Of a DNA stretch of 64,000 bases, positions 9,938-21,109 are shown in pieces (the stretch's first letter is position 1; each line of letters starts with the position of its first letter). The stretch lies in assembly GCF_039830095.1 (NCBI RefSeq), contig NZ_CP142435.1:1914478-1978477 (forward strand), in the 5' to 3' direction. Below the pieces are notes generated by a model. That model saw only the letters and a program-made list of their open reading frames with translations. It made no database searches and had not been told where the DNA came from. This DNA comes from Dolosigranulum savutiense. GTDB lineage: Bacteria; Bacillota; Bacilli; Lactobacillales; Carnobacteriaceae_A. The position numbers and the translations under genes are program-made.

Positions 9938-10591
9938 TTATTCTTCAGATTCTTCGGCGTCTTCGCCTTCTTCATCTTTTTCTTCACCGATAACTTCTGG
10001 TTCTGCAACTTCTTCTTCATCTTCAGAAGTTGTAGGTTCAAGGTCATCAGAAATGTCATCTGGTGGGGAAACAACAAGAACAGTTGTCTCTAGGTCCTCT
10101 AGTAATTCAGCGTCTTCTGGTAACTCAATATCAGAGACAAGGAGTTGATCACCAATTTCAAGTCCTGTCACATCTAATGTTAACTCAGAAGGTGCTTTCG
10201 CAGGAGCAATTTCAAGTTCAATTTCAGAAATTGATTGCGATACATAACCCACTTCGATTGTTTCTTCTCCTGTAATGTATACAGGGATTGACATGGTAAC
10301 TTTCTCTCCGGCCGTAAAGGCAAGCAAGTCAATATGGCGTAAGCGTGGTTTGAATGTCTCACTTGACGCATCTTTTACGAAGACTTGAAGGCTTTCACCT
10401 TCTAGGTCAATTTCAAATACACCATTCATTCCAACTTCACGCAATGTATCCTCTACTTCTTTTAAGTCTAATAAAATAGGAGTAGATTCAACTGCTTTAC
10501 CGTAAACGACGGCAGGTAATTTACCAGCGGCACGTGCTTTTCTAGAAGCACTAGTACCCGTTTGAGTACGTTTTTCTGCTGTTATTTTCAT
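9938..10591 (-). CDS. rplY: 50S ribosomal protein L25 / general stress protein Ctc
   Basis: This is a 5S-rRNA-binding ribosomal protein of the long CTC type, 217 residues. The N-terminal L25 domain contains KRTQTGTSASRKARAAGKLPAVVYG (partly quoted: residues about 7-31), followed by the TL5/CTC C-terminal beta domain. The last roughly 45 residues are almost all Asp, Glu and Ser, the acidic tail usual in Lactobacillales. It is monocistronic: its own promoter lies at 10663-10691 and a terminator follows at once. The RBS is GGAGGTAAAAGT. Confidence 0.96.
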   Translation of the reverse strand: MKITAEKRTQTGTSASRKARAAGKLPAVVYGKAVESTPILLDLKEVEDTLREVGMNGVFEIDLEGESLQVFVKDASSETFKPRLRHIDLLAFTAGEKVTMSIPVYITGEETIEVGYVSQSISEIELEIAPAKAPSELTLDVTGLEIGDQLLVSDIELPEDAELLEDLETTVLVVSPPDDISDDLEPTTSEDEEEVAEPEVIGEEKDEEGEDAEESEE

Positions 10592-10662
10592 ACTTTTACC
10601 TCCAACGTTATTTTATTGAACATTTATAATCATAAAATGTGTTCAAACACAAGCCAATAATT

Positions 10663-10691
10663 ATTATAACAAACTCTTGATTTGATTGCAA
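10663..10691 (-). promoter_or_regulatory. Vegetative promoter for rplY
   Basis: TTGCAA, a 17-base spacer, then TATAAT on the minus strand, 72 bp before the rplY start. It lies in the gap after rpoD; no hairpin terminator is visible between rpoD and this promoter. Confidence 0.8.
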
Positions 10692-10717
10692 AATATTTAA
10701 GCAAATGTTGACCCAAA

Positions 10718-11830
10718 TTATTCTAAGAAATCTTTTAGTTGCTTCGAACGGCTTGGGTGACGTAATTTACGTAACGCTTTCGCTTCAATCTGACGAATTC
10801 GCTCACGCGTTACATCGAAAACTTTTCCTACATCTTCTAGGGTGCGCTGACGGCCATCATCGAGACCAAAGCGCAAGCGTAACACGTTCTCTTCGCGATC
10901 TGTTAGGGTATCTAAGACATCTTTTAATTCGTTCTTTAAGAGCTCGTAAGCCGCATTATCAGCTGGACTTAAGGCATGATCATCTTCAATAAAGTCTCCT
11001 AAATGAGAATCGTCTTCTTCTCCAATAGGGGTCTCTAATGATACTGGCTCTTGCGATACTTTCAAAATATTGCGAACCTTTTCAGTAGGTAGATCCATCT
11101 CTGCTCCGATCTCTTCTGGTGTCGGTTCACGCCCTAAGTCTTGAAGCAATTGACGCTGAATACGGACTAACTTGTTAATCGTCTCAACCATATGCACCGG
11201 AATACGAATTGTACGTGCTTGATCGGCAATGGCACGGGTAATCGCTTGGCGAATCCACCACGTTGCATACGTTGAGAACTTAAATCCTTTTTCATAATCA
11301 AACTTCTCAACAGCCTTCATTAATCCCATATTACCTTCTTGAATCAAATCAAGGAAGCTCATCCCGCGACCCACATAACGCTTCGCAATCGAAACAACTA
11401 ATCGCAAGTTCGCTTCAGCAAGTTCTTGTTTCGCTAATTCATCGCCTTCTTCAATACGCTTGGCTAGGGCAACCTCTTGTTCAGCATCAAGCAAGTCAAC
11501 TCGCCCAATTTCTTTTAAGTACATACGCACAGGGTCATTGATTTTGACACCAGGAGGGGCAATCATTTCTTCTTCTTTTGCTTCTTCGACAATTTCTTCT
11601 TCTTTTGCCACTTGTTTAGCTAACGGGTTCCCATCTTCATCGACAACTCCAACCCCTTCATCTTCGAAGGATTGAACAACTTTATCCATTGCTTCGCTAT
11701 CTAATTCGAACGGCTCCGCAATTTCTTTTGATAATTTCACATAAGAAATTGTATTATTTTCACTTGCTTTTGCTTTTTTAATGAGTTCTTTTGTTTTCTT
11801 TGCTGCTTTTTGGTTCTCGATTGTTGCCAT
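10718..11830 (-). CDS. rpoD: RNA polymerase primary sigma factor RpoD (SigA)
   Basis: This is the housekeeping sigma factor, 370 residues. Region 1.2 begins at [11 protein letters not shown] (about residue 101). Region 2 contains [20 protein letters not shown] and [12 protein letters not shown]. Region 4 ends with [19 protein letters not shown], the helix-turn-helix that reads the -35 box. The N-terminal 95 residues are charged and poorly conserved, as in related sigma-A proteins. The ATG is 4 bp after the dnaG stop, with AGGGGG as the likely RBS inside the dnaG end. Together they form the macromolecular-synthesis operon; rpsU is elsewhere (28307). Confidence 0.98.
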   Translation of the reverse strand: MATIENQKAAKKTKELIKKAKASENNTISYVKLSKEIAEPFELDSEAMDKVVQSFEDEGVGVVDEDGNPLAKQVAKEEEIVEEAKEEEMIAPPGVKINDPVRMYLKEIGRVDLLDAEQEVALAKRIEEGDELAKQELAEANLRLVVSIAKRYVGRGMSFLDLIQEGNMGLMKAVEKFDYEKGFKFSTYATWWIRQAITRAIADQARTIRIPVHMVETINKLVRIQRQLLQDLGREPTPEEIGAEMDLPTEKVRNILKVSQEPVSLETPIGEEDDSHLGDFIEDDHALSPADNAAYELLKNELKDVLDTLTDREENVLRLRFGLDDGRQRTLEDVGKVFDVTRERIRQIEAKALRKLRHPSRSKQLKDFLE

Positions 11831-11834
11831 ATTA

Positions 11835-13724
11835 TTAATTGCCCCCTGAATAGTTTAGATTTTTTAATGTCCGATTTAAATTAATCATTTCAATCGTTAG
11901 TGAGAGTTCCTTATTCACATCTCCTTGTTTTTGAGCGATTTTTAAAGCTTCTTGTTTCGCCTTGATTTCCTTCTGCAATGGATAGACAGTTTGAATCATA
12001 TGAATATAGTCAGCCACTTCTTGTCTAGTTGGCTCTTCAGTCAATTCCTGCCACATGATATCGGAAACGATATGCTTCAAGTCACTATCAGACAAATAAT
12101 CCATAAAAGACTCCACTGACTTTGCTTCCGTGCGAAAATCTTCGTAAAGAATAAATAACTGCTGATAATGTGCATGGGCAAAAGAAAAATTATCTGTTAG
12201 CTCATCCAACAATAACCAGGCTTGATCATGATAAAATAGTCGGTTTAACAAGTCTTCTTCGGCTCGTTCTACTTGAGTTTTTTTGGGTGTCTGCGCGTAT
12301 GACTGATGACTTGATGGTGACTCAGGAACAGGAAAGTTACGTTGCTGTTCTAAGTCTCTCATTCGCTTTTGGTGTTGTCGTACCGTACTAGATTGCACCT
12401 GTCGATCAATCGATTCATACGAAATATTGAACTCTTCTGCTAACTCTTTGATATAGACATCGCGTTCAATAGGAGAGTCCAGTGTTGCGATTTCAGCAGC
12501 CATTTGTTGAACATATTTAACCCGTTCTGATTCATTGTTTAAATTATAGTTTTGGCGCCAATAAGTCATTAAGAACGCAAAGTGCGAGTCCCGACCATTT
12601 TGAATAAAGTTTACGAAGGCCTCAGTTCCTTGTTCATGAATAAAATCATCTGGATCTAATCCATTGGGTAAGCTAGCCACTTCGATAATTAAGTCACTCT
12701 TTTGTGTAATAAAATCAATAAGTCGCTTAGTTGACTCTCTTCCTGCTTCATCGCCATCATAAGCAATCACAATCGTATCAGCTAGTTGATTGATAGCTTG
12801 TAAATGTTCCGCTGTTAAAGCTGTACCCATCGATGCAACACCATTTTTAATTCCAGCTGCCCAAGCTGAAATAACATCCATAAATCCTTCAAATAAAACA
12901 ACTTCTTTTGTCTGACGGATCGTTGATTTTGCCTTATCATAATTAAATAATATTTTTCGTTTATTAAATAATTTAGTCTCAGGACTATTTAAATATTTTG
13001 CCCGATTTTGTGCTGACTGGTTATCCTGTTGAAATATTCGTCCCGAGAAACCAATTGTGTGTCCATTATGATTACGAATAGGAAACATAATACGATTGGC
13101 AAACCGATCCTTAAACGTATCATCTGGATGGTGACGCTCAGAAAATAGACCACTCTGTATTAAGAGATCATCGGATATCTCAACGGCCTCATTATTCTTC
13201 AACATCAACTGCGTATAATCACGTTGCTTAGGTGAATAGCCGATATTGAATTCTTCTAGTAGCTCGCGTGACATCCCGCGCCCTTGTGTTAAATAATCAT
13301 ACGCATGACTACCTCCTTGACCACTCATAAGTAAATGATGATAAAACTCAGCCACTTTCTCATGAATATCTGTTAGTTTATACGTTAATGAATCACGCGT
13401 GGCTCCTTGATTAAGCGCCTGGTTCTTTAATTGATCATCAACCGGAACATTTCCCATCTCAGCTACTTTAAACACTGATTCAACAAAAGGGATATTCTCT
13501 ATTTCTTGAATAAATCCAAAAACATTGCCCCCCCGCTTACAACTAAAACATTTATAAATTTGTTTTTGTTCGCTGACGGATAGCGATGGTGTATTATCTT
13601 CGTGAAAAGGACAATGCGCGAAGTGATTACGACCTGATTTTTGTAAATCAACATATTGACCAATGATATCTTTAATATTCACTTGATTCCGAATACGATC
13701 AATCATATCATCTGACAAGCGCAT
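11835..13724 (-). CDS. dnaG: DNA primase DnaG
   Basis: DnaG makes RNA primers for replication. The ATG at 13724 ([13 protein letters not shown]) is the probable start, with AAGGA upstream. An open extension of 13 codons is unlikely to be translated. The protein has 629 residues. The zinc-binding domain carries C38, H41, C59 and C62 (CPFH and CFSC). The TOPRIM core follows with [10 protein letters not shown] and [14 protein letters not shown]. The C-terminal region that contacts DnaB helicase completes the protein. It is co-transcribed with rpoD, 4 bp downstream. Confidence 0.97.
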   Translation of the reverse strand: MRLSDDMIDRIRNQVNIKDIIGQYVDLQKSGRNHFAHCPFHEDNTPSLSVSEQKQIYKCFSCKRGGNVFGFIQEIENIPFVESVFKVAEMGNVPVDDQLKNQALNQGATRDSLTYKLTDIHEKVAEFYHHLLMSGQGGSHAYDYLTQGRGMSRELLEEFNIGYSPKQRDYTQLMLKNNEAVEISDDLLIQSGLFSERHHPDDTFKDRFANRIMFPIRNHNGHTIGFSGRIFQQDNQSAQNRAKYLNSPETKLFNKRKILFNYDKAKSTIRQTKEVVLFEGFMDVISAWAAGIKNGVASMGTALTAEHLQAINQLADTIVIAYDGDEAGRESTKRLIDFITQKSDLIIEVASLPNGLDPDDFIHEQGTEAFVNFIQNGRDSHFAFLMTYWRQNYNLNNESERVKYVQQMAAEIATLDSPIERDVYIKELAEEFNISYESIDRQVQSSTVRQHQKRMRDLEQQRNFPVPESPSSHQSYAQTPKKTQVERAEEDLLNRLFYHDQAWLLLDELTDNFSFAHAHYQQLFILYEDFRTEAKSVESFMDYLSDSDLKHIVSDIMWQELTEEPTRQEVADYIHMIQTVYPLQKEIKAKQEALKIAQKQGDVNKELSLTIEMINLNRTLKNLNYSGGN

Positions 13725-13836
13725 AAATTCACGTCCTTCCTTCGCGTTCGTATTTTTCAGCATGGCTTATTATAGCACACCGACCACTTACTGTAAATAA
13801 TTGAGAACAGTAACTAGTCTCAGCCATTCTGAGGTT

Positions 13837-16800
13837 CTATTCAAAATCTAATAACCTTAATATTTCTTCTTTGGATAAGCTGGAAATTTGTTTGTTCTCG
13901 CCAGTCTCGATTACGGAATCAATCAGTTCACGTTTTTTCTCCTGCAGTTCATTAATGCGTTCTTCAATAGTTCCCCGCGAAATCAGTCGTAAAACTTGAA
14001 CCGCATTTTTTTGGCCAAAACGGTGAACACGATCAGCGGCTTGATCTTCAATTGCGGGATTCCACCATGAATCATACAGAATGACCGTATCACCCCCGGT
14101 TAAGTTAATACCAGTTCCACCTGCTTTCAGTGAAATTAAAAACAAGTCTTTTTCCCCCTCATTGAAGCGGGCTGTCAACTCTAAACGGTCTTCTTTCTTA
14201 GTCTGTCCATCCAAGTAATGGTAATCCATATCTATTTTATTTAATTTTTGTTTAATGATATCCAACATTTTCGTAAACTGGGAGAATAAGACAACGCGCT
14301 TGCCATTTTCTTTTGCTTCTTGTAAGTATTCCATCAACCGCTCTAACTTGGCGGAATCTCCATCATAATCGTCAGTGACCAGACTTGGGTGACAACAAAT
14401 TTGACGGAGACGTGTCATGCCAGCTAGCACACGGATACTATTGGATTCGAAGCTCTCCTGATCCAGTAATTCTTGGACTTCATTGCGAATAACTTTTAAT
14501 TGTGCTTGGTATAAACGTTTTTGTTCGGATTCCAGCTCAATATATTCAGTGGTTTCCGTTTTTTCTGGTAAATCATCCAGAACTTGCCCTTTTAGACGAC
14601 GCAAGACGAATGGCTTAATGCGCGCCGATATTTCATCCGTTTCCAATTGTTTGAACGATGATCTATCTGCGAACAAACCTGGTTGTACAATCGAAAAGAG
14701 TGTCCATAATTCATCTAAGTTATTCTCAATTGGCGTTCCAGATAACGCGAATTTATTTGTAGCATGTACGCGGTGAACAGCCTTAGTTGTTTTAGCTGAC
14801 GCATTTTTAACATTTTGTGATTCATCGAGAACGGCTGTTTCGAAGTGAATATCGCCGTACAATTCACCATCACGTTGAATCAGCGGATAACTTGTAATCC
14901 AAATCCCATCATCAGCCTTCTTCATCTGTGCAATGAGTTCTTGACGTTCTTCAATATTGCCGGTAATAATTTCCGGATCTAACGATGGGGCGAATTTTTT
15001 GAATTCATACTGCCAATTGTACAACACACTGGATGGGCAAACAATTAAATATTTGCCCCCTTTTTCATGGTACTTTGATAAGATGAACGTAATAATTTGC
15101 AACGTCTTACCTAGTCCCATATCATCAGCCAAAACACCACCAAATTGATACGCATCAAGCGCTTTAAGCCATTTAAAGCCTATTTCTTGATACGGACGTA
15201 ATTCGGTTTGGATCCCATTTGGAATTGTAAAGTTTTGCTCTTTAGGCTCTAAGAGTGATTTTGTCATCTGAATAAATTGCTCACTCTTTTCGACATTTGC
15301 ATCTTCTAGGAAAGATAACCCTTTATATAGCGGGACTTGCATATTTCCCTTGATGTCGTCTGCTTTCAGATCGAGACGTGAGGTAGCTTTCTTCAATTCT
15401 TGGAATTCCTCAGACTGCAAGTTCAAAATTGAGCCGGAAGATAACTTATGGAACTGCTTGTTTGTCTGACTGAGCTGTCGAATAATAGCAGGTAGTTCAT
15501 CTTCCGTAATATCTTCTAGGTTGAAGCTAATCTCTAATAAATTGGAGTCCGGATTCACATCAATCGAAACAGGCCGATTATTCTTGCGACGATAACGCAA
15601 GTGCTTAGCACTATCCGACATGTAAATGTCAAAAATCTCAGCAAACTCAGGAACGCCATTATAGATAATATAGCTAATTTCTTGTACACCAGAAATTTCC
15701 CATTTTGATTCCACAACAGTTGAAGCTTGAATAAACTGTTGTAAGTAGCGCAACAATTTGGCTTCCGTCTCAACTGCTCGAACCATAATTTTTTCTGTCT
15801 GGTTGGAATCATCTGTATCACTTAATGGATGCACTGTTAATGCGCCATACTTAAAGACCGGTTCAATCAGTAAAGTATCTTTTTCATAATCAAGATATAG
15901 CTCAGGTTGGATGTCTTCTTTAAAGGTTAATTTTTCTACATCGCTGTCCATTTTCACATCAAGTACGGACTGAATAACCGGATAGACTTCACTTAAGAAC
16001 TCTGTTAAATCAACATTGCGCAACGCAATCGCATTATATTGATTATCCTTAAATAATTCGATCACTTTTTTCATCAAGGTATAATGTTGCTGGTCAAAGG
16101 TGTAAAAATGATGATCTAGCTCAATCATATAGGCTTGGTCGTAGAAGCGAAGCATTGCGTCACGCGGATCGTATCCTTCCAAACTAAAGTAAAAACGCGT
16201 CCCTTGTTTACTTAATGAACAAGATAGCGGAAAGTCTTCTGTCCCGTAATCAAATTGAATATCTTCTAAATTACTCACACTAGTAATCGAACTTGGTGGT
16301 CGGTCAAACCGGATAAAGCCCCCTTCTGTCGCTTGCATTTTTTCTAGTAATTGAGGCACATACAACTCTGGAATTTCAATTTGATTTTTATTCGTATAAC
16401 TAATTTCGTAGCCGGACTGAGTTAATGAACGTGTCATATTATAGATCGTATAGATCATTTCCAACACTTCCCGATCTTCATCCGTAATATAAAAGTCACT
16501 CGGGGTGTAAGCAAACTGCTTCCCAAACTCATGTGCTTTGCCATCGAGAAGTTGCCCTATAATATAAGGGATGTTCTTAATTACGTACAGGTGATCAATC
16601 CCTACGCGTAAGTAAAACTCGAACTGTTTATTAAAGGACGTAATATTCGCATTTAACACGAATTCAAAATTAACTCGCTCCTTATTGATGATAGATAAAT
16701 GATGAACTGAACTTGTTTGTGCAATTTGTTTTAAATCTTTTAACACCGCACTACTGCGACTGCTTGCTGTTTGTTTAGGAGCAGATTTTTGAGGCTTTTC

Positions 16801-17121
16801 ATCTTTTGTTAACTCATCTTTTTTGATGTTATTTAAATGTAACATACTGCAGACAACATGCTTGCAAGCACCAGAATATTGTTGGAATGCTGGGCATGTA
16901 CAGTGATACTTACGTGCAACACCATTTTTTAAGAAGCTAATCTGGGTTTTATAATGATCTGCCTTCCCTTTGACATGGAAGACAATCGTGCGATCTTCTT
17001 CATCCACCCCAAGATTTTTTACGGCCCCATCATCATACAAAGCTTGCCCACGATTAAAAACCGTTTTGTTAGTTGCTAATGATTTTATTGTCGATTCTGG
17101 AAAAAATTGCTTTTTAAACAC
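13837..17121 (-). CDS. SWIM zinc finger and SNF2-family DEAD/DEAH helicase
   Basis: This is a Swi2/Snf2-type ATPase of 1094 residues, probably a DNA translocase, of unknown cellular role in Firmicutes. The N-terminus has a SWIM zinc finger: C74, C76, C86, H88 in CTCPAFQ...CKHVVC. A long SNF2-associated region follows. The helicase core occupies the last 450 residues: ADDMGLGKTLQ (Walker A), VLDESQNVKN (DExQ box), ALSGTPIENNLDELW and, in the second lobe, FSQFTKMLD, LISLKAGGTGINL and DRVHRFGQ. It is a single-gene unit between dnaG and an ABC exporter and is distinct from the smaller SNF2 protein at 43901. Confidence 0.93.
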   Translation of the reverse strand: MFKKQFFPESTIKSLATNKTVFNRGQALYDDGAVKNLGVDEEDRTIVFHVKGKADHYKTQISFLKNGVARKYHCTCPAFQQYSGACKHVVCSMLHLNNIKKDELTKDEKPQKSAPKQTASSRSSAVLKDLKQIAQTSSVHHLSIINKERVNFEFVLNANITSFNKQFEFYLRVGIDHLYVIKNIPYIIGQLLDGKAHEFGKQFAYTPSDFYITDEDREVLEMIYTIYNMTRSLTQSGYEISYTNKNQIEIPELYVPQLLEKMQATEGGFIRFDRPPSSITSVSNLEDIQFDYGTEDFPLSCSLSKQGTRFYFSLEGYDPRDAMLRFYDQAYMIELDHHFYTFDQQHYTLMKKVIELFKDNQYNAIALRNVDLTEFLSEVYPVIQSVLDVKMDSDVEKLTFKEDIQPELYLDYEKDTLLIEPVFKYGALTVHPLSDTDDSNQTEKIMVRAVETEAKLLRYLQQFIQASTVVESKWEISGVQEISYIIYNGVPEFAEIFDIYMSDSAKHLRYRRKNNRPVSIDVNPDSNLLEISFNLEDITEDELPAIIRQLSQTNKQFHKLSSGSILNLQSEEFQELKKATSRLDLKADDIKGNMQVPLYKGLSFLEDANVEKSEQFIQMTKSLLEPKEQNFTIPNGIQTELRPYQEIGFKWLKALDAYQFGGVLADDMGLGKTLQIITFILSKYHEKGGKYLIVCPSSVLYNWQYEFKKFAPSLDPEIITGNIEERQELIAQMKKADDGIWITSYPLIQRDGELYGDIHFETAVLDESQNVKNASAKTTKAVHRVHATNKFALSGTPIENNLDELWTLFSIVQPGLFADRSSFKQLETDEISARIKPFVLRRLKGQVLDDLPEKTETTEYIELESEQKRLYQAQLKVIRNEVQELLDQESFESNSIRVLAGMTRLRQICCHPSLVTDDYDGDSAKLERLMEYLQEAKENGKRVVLFSQFTKMLDIIKQKLNKIDMDYHYLDGQTKKEDRLELTARFNEGEKDLFLISLKAGGTGINLTGGDTVILYDSWWNPAIEDQAADRVHRFGQKNAVQVLRLISRGTIEERINELQEKKRELIDSVIETGENKQISSLSKEEILRLLDFE

Positions 17122-17176
17122 ATTATTCAGTCCTTTACTCCTTAGTTCGTCAACCTATTATAACAAAGATTAGCTC

Positions 17177-17227
17177 AAAAGCCCAATCATACGCTAAAGT
17201 TGCAAGTTTTTGCGCGTATAATTGAGC
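17177..17227 (-). terminator. Intrinsic terminator of the ABC exporter
   Basis: A 14-bp stem with two G-U pairs (17181-17194 with 17214-17227) is followed by four T residues on the minus strand. It is 30 bp after the stop at 17257. Confidence 0.6.
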
Positions 17228-17256
17228 TTGTTTATCATTTTACTTTATAACGATTT

Positions 17257-18972
17257 TTACATTGAAAATTGGGCATCATACAATCCTTTATACACCCCAT
17301 CTTGTGCGATCAATTCATCATGTGTTCCCATTTCTTCAATACCACTCTCAGTGACAACAATAATACGGTCAGCATTTTTTATTGTCGCAAGTCGGTGAGC
17401 AATAATGAGGGTGGTGCGTCCCTCAGATAAATCATCAAGAGCAGCTTGAATCGCTTGTTCTGTTTCGGTGTCCAGGGCAGAAGTTGCTTCATCCAAGATC
17501 AAAATTGGCGGATTCTTCAAGAACATACGGGCAATCGATAGCCGTTGCTTCTGGCCACCTGAGAGTTTCACTCCACGTTCACCAATAACCGTATCTAAGC
17601 CTTTTGGTAAGTTCTCAATCGTCTCTGCTAAATAGGCTAGTTTAATCGCTGCTCGCACTTCTGCATCGTCAGCATCCAGTTTACCGTACTTCACATTTTC
17701 ACGAATCGTACCTGGGAATAAAAAGACATCTTGTTGAACTACCCCAATTTGTTCCCGCAAGGATTGAACGGTTAAATCTTCAATATTGTGACCATCTATC
17801 ATAATACGTCCCGAATCCAGTTGATAAAAACGTGGCAACAAATTAGTAATCGTTGTTTTCCCGGCCCCACTCGGACCAACAAAGGCAATGGTTTCACCCG
17901 CCTCAATTTGAAAATTAATGTCTTCTAGAATTGAGTTGCCCTCTTCGTACTGGAAGCCAACTTGTTCGTACCGAATATTTCCTTCCAATTCACCAACCTC
18001 AAGTGCATTCGGAGCGTTTTGGACAGTTGGTTGTGTATTGATTTCTTGCTTGAATCGCTTAAATCCAGCAATTCCTTTTGGATACATCTCAATCATCGTA
18101 TTAATTTTTTCGATCGGACGAACCAAAATATTTGAGAAAAGGATGAAGGCTACCATATCTCCATTCGTAATATCCCCTTGAATCGTGTAATAAGCACCGA
18201 AGAATAACGCAAACAATGTAATGAGGCGCATTAAAATATAATTATAGGCATTGGAAATTCCCATCATTTTATAGAATAAAAATTTTGAGGCTTTGTATGC
18301 TTGGTTAATCTTTCCAAATCGTTCTTGTTCATATTCCTCATTAGCAAAAGCTTGCACTACACGAACACCACCGACAGACGCTTCAATTCCGGCACTAAAA
18401 TCAGCCAAATCATCATAAATTCGATTATTCACATGTGTCATCCGTTTATTAAAAAACACGAGCGCCAAAACAATAAATGGCACAAGAATAAACGTCATAA
18501 TAGCTAGTGTTGTATGAATATTGAGCATTAAAACAAATGCTCCAAGTAACGTAAATCCTGTAATAAAAATATCTTCTGGACCGTGGTGAGCCACTTCTGA
18601 AATTTCAAACAAATCACTAGTTAAGCGTGTAATTAATTTCCCCGTTTCGCGATTATCGAAATAATCAAATCCTTGGCGTTGAATATGATTGTATAAATCT
18701 TGACGCATATCTGCTTCGATATTAACGCCTAAACTATGCCCATAGTAAATTACAATATAATGCAAAATTGTATTTAAAACATATACTGACAATAGCCCCA
18801 ATGATATGGCAATAATCATTGACCAGTTCCCCGTAGGCAGTATCTTATTGATAGTAGACTGTACCATGATAGGAAAGGCCAGCTCCAAAATGGCAACAAT
18901 AATTGCACAAGTAAAGTCCAGTAAAAATAACTTCTTATACGGCTTATAATAGGCCATAAAGTCTTTTAACAT
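17257..18972 (-). CDS. ABC transporter, fused permease and ATPase (MsbA/BmrA-type half transporter)
   Basis: This is a type IV ABC half-transporter of about 571 residues that should act as a dimer in the membrane. The N-terminal 300 residues hold about six membrane segments. The ATPase domain shows VGPSGAGKTTITN (Walker A), LSGGQKQRLSIARM (signature), ILILDEATSALD (Walker B) and the IIAHRL switch His. The substrate cannot be read from sequence; relatives include YknU/YfiB multidrug or lipid exporters. The start is either the ATG at 18972 or a GTG at 18981. AAAGGA is 13 bases before the ATG and 4 bases before the GTG, so neither spacing is ideal. Confidence 0.92.
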   Translation of the reverse strand: MLKDFMAYYKPYKKLFLLDFTCAIIVAILELAFPIMVQSTINKILPTGNWSMIIAISLGLLSVYVLNTILHYIVIYYGHSLGVNIEADMRQDLYNHIQRQGFDYFDNRETGKLITRLTSDLFEISEVAHHGPEDIFITGFTLLGAFVLMLNIHTTLAIMTFILVPFIVLALVFFNKRMTHVNNRIYDDLADFSAGIEASVGGVRVVQAFANEEYEQERFGKINQAYKASKFLFYKMMGISNAYNYILMRLITLFALFFGAYYTIQGDITNGDMVAFILFSNILVRPIEKINTMIEMYPKGIAGFKRFKQEINTQPTVQNAPNALEVGELEGNIRYEQVGFQYEEGNSILEDINFQIEAGETIAFVGPSGAGKTTITNLLPRFYQLDSGRIMIDGHNIEDLTVQSLREQIGVVQQDVFLFPGTIRENVKYGKLDADDAEVRAAIKLAYLAETIENLPKGLDTVIGERGVKLSGGQKQRLSIARMFLKNPPILILDEATSALDTETEQAIQAALDDLSEGRTTLIIAHRLATIKNADRIIVVTESGIEEMGTHDELIAQDGVYKGLYDAQFSM

Positions 18973-18993
18973 ATATAACACCCATTCCTTTCA

Positions 18994-19027
18994 TACAAAA
19001 AGGCTTGAATATTCAAGCCTTTTTGTA
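18994..19027 (-). terminator. Intrinsic terminator of glyQS
   Basis: A perfect 34-bp inverted repeat (arms 18994-19010 and 19011-19027) has T-rich ends. It starts 7 bp after the glyS stop and could act on either strand. Confidence 0.85.
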
Positions 19028-19033
19028 TAATGT

Positions 19034-21109
19034 TTATTTCACGACCAAATGGCTAAAGACAGCAAAGTCTTGTGCCAAGTGATTAATTCGTTTCAACAGC
19101 ATTTGACGGTTAGCTTTTACCAAAGGATCTTCTGCGTTAACCATATTCTCTTCAAAGAATCGATCAATCAGAGGACTCAGTTGTCGCAAGTGATCAAAAC
19201 GACTTGCAGCAACCTGATGCTGATCGTAGGCAACTTCCGCAGCGACGAGCGCTTCAAACAAAGCTCGTTCAGAGACCGTTTGGAACTGATCAGGGTCAAT
19301 GGATTGATCCAACAGTAAGTCTTCTGCCATATTATTAATTCGCGTAAATGATTCGCCGATTAATTTATAGTCTGCCTCAGACTGTGCAACAGTTAGAACT
19401 TTTGCTTTTTCTATCACTTGTAGTGGATTCAATTTTGTTGTATTCAATACAGCTTGACGAATATCATATGGTGTCTCCAACTCATCCTCTAGCAATTGAT
19501 CGAGACGCCCTTTAAAGAACGTTAATAATTGTTCTTTCTGCTCGTAGAAGTCGGCTTTTATTTCTTCCGCTACTGTAATTCTCTCTATTAAGTCATCCAT
19601 CAAATCACCAAGCGACAGTGATAACTGATTATCTAATAGTATACGAATAACACCCAGTGCATGACGTCGCAAAGCATGTGGATCATTGGACCCTGTTGGA
19701 ATAAGCCCTATCGCAAAAAATAACATTAACATTTCTAACTTATCAGCCAGGGCTAATAATACACCTGCTTCACTTCGCGGCAGTGTACCATTCGCATGTG
19801 TCGGCATATAATGTTCTTCAATCGCTTGCGCGACAGCTTCAGCCTCACCCCGCTCACGTGCATAGACAGCACCAATATAGCCTTGGAGTTTTGAGAACTC
19901 ACCGACCACATTTGTCATTAAATCAAATTTATATATCTCTCCTGCTCGTTGAAGAGTCGCTGTTACTTCAGGTGAAGCATTGAGTTTTTCAGCTAGTGCA
20001 ACTGCTATTTCTTTCACGCGTACTTGCTTCTGGCGGATATGCCCTAACTTCTCTTGGTACATCGACGTCTCTAATTGCTTAGTAAATGCTTCGATGGTGA
20101 CTTGTTCATCTTCTTCATAGAAGAACTTCGCATCCTCTAAGCGAGCCACTAGAACCTTTTCGTTCCCCTTTATCACTTGTTCTAAATAAGCCTCATCCCC
20201 ATTACGTACGCCAATAAAGTACGGCAAGAATGCCTCAGTTGATTCGTCTCGAACTGGGAAGTAGCGTTGATGATCTGCCATTGATGTCTCTAAAATCTTT
20301 TCCGGAACTTCTAAAAATTCCGCATTAAATTGGCCGTAAAAAACAGTAGGATATTCCACTAAGTTCGTTACTTCTTCAAGGAGTGATGGTGTATCAGGCA
20401 CTTGCCAACCATTGTCTTGGCATAATTCACGAATTTGGCTCTGAATAGCTGTACGACGTGTCTTATAATGAGCGATGACATATTGTTCCAATAGTTTTTC
20501 TTCATACTGATCTGGATGCTCCAATGAAACTTCTTCCCCTAAGAAACGGTGCCCCTGAGTGGCGTTAGACGCTTCTACACCAAATAAAGAGGTAGGAACT
20601 ACTGAGTTATCCAGCAAAGAAACTAACCAATGAACTGGTCGAATATATCGTTCGCTACGAGCCCCCCACTTCATACTGACAGGGAAAGATAACTGTTTTG
20701 CAACACTCACTATTTCGCCAATAACGGCTTCGGTAGCTTGGCCGATAATTTGCTTTTCAACAAAGACATATGGCACGCCGTCAACCTCTTTAAAGATGAT
20801 ATCGTCCACATCAACGCCTTGTCCTTTGGAAAACCCAATCGCAGCTTTGGTCCAATTTCCTTCATTATCTTGAGCAATTTTTTTGGCAGGTCCTTTAACG
20901 ATTTCCAGTTGGTCTTCTTGACGTTCTGCCAGTCCATTAATACGAATAGCTAAACGTCGCGGTGTCGAAAATGTTTCAACTGTTTCATAACCAAGTCGTG
21001 TCTCAACTAAGAAGGCTTCGGTCTTTGCTTGTAGTTGTTGTTCCAGACCCAAAATCATCTGAGCGGGCATCTCTTCTAAACCTATTTCGAATAAATATGT
21101 GTGTGTCAT
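19034..21109 (-). CDS. glyS: Glycine-tRNA ligase beta subunit
   Basis: This is the beta subunit of the heterotetrameric glycyl-tRNA synthetase. It has 691 residues, the usual length, and carries tRNA-recognition domains. The N-terminus LFEIGLEEMPAQMI, the HD-like segment with ETSMADHQRYFPV, and the conserved GSNDPHALRRHALGVIRIL block are diagnostic. It overlaps the glyQ stop by a single base, so the two chains are made together under the upstream T-box. A terminator follows. Confidence 0.97.
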   Translation of the reverse strand: MTHTYLFEIGLEEMPAQMILGLEQQLQAKTEAFLVETRLGYETVETFSTPRRLAIRINGLAERQEDQLEIVKGPAKKIAQDNEGNWTKAAIGFSKGQGVDVDDIIFKEVDGVPYVFVEKQIIGQATEAVIGEIVSVAKQLSFPVSMKWGARSERYIRPVHWLVSLLDNSVVPTSLFGVEASNATQGHRFLGEEVSLEHPDQYEEKLLEQYVIAHYKTRRTAIQSQIRELCQDNGWQVPDTPSLLEEVTNLVEYPTVFYGQFNAEFLEVPEKILETSMADHQRYFPVRDESTEAFLPYFIGVRNGDEAYLEQVIKGNEKVLVARLEDAKFFYEEDEQVTIEAFTKQLETSMYQEKLGHIRQKQVRVKEIAVALAEKLNASPEVTATLQRAGEIYKFDLMTNVVGEFSKLQGYIGAVYARERGEAEAVAQAIEEHYMPTHANGTLPRSEAGVLLALADKLEMLMLFFAIGLIPTGSNDPHALRRHALGVIRILLDNQLSLSLGDLMDDLIERITVAEEIKADFYEQKEQLLTFFKGRLDQLLEDELETPYDIRQAVLNTTKLNPLQVIEKAKVLTVAQSEADYKLIGESFTRINNMAEDLLLDQSIDPDQFQTVSERALFEALVAAEVAYDQHQVAASRFDHLRQLSPLIDRFFEENMVNAEDPLVKANRQMLLKRINHLAQDFAVFSHLVVK

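Noticed and set aside
10063..10371. ORFs overlapping rplY in other frames
   Set aside because: They are shadows of a well-supported ribosomal protein gene.
13837..17121. The SWIM/SNF2 gene as part of a defence island
   Set aside because: It stands alone between housekeeping genes with base composition like its neighbours.
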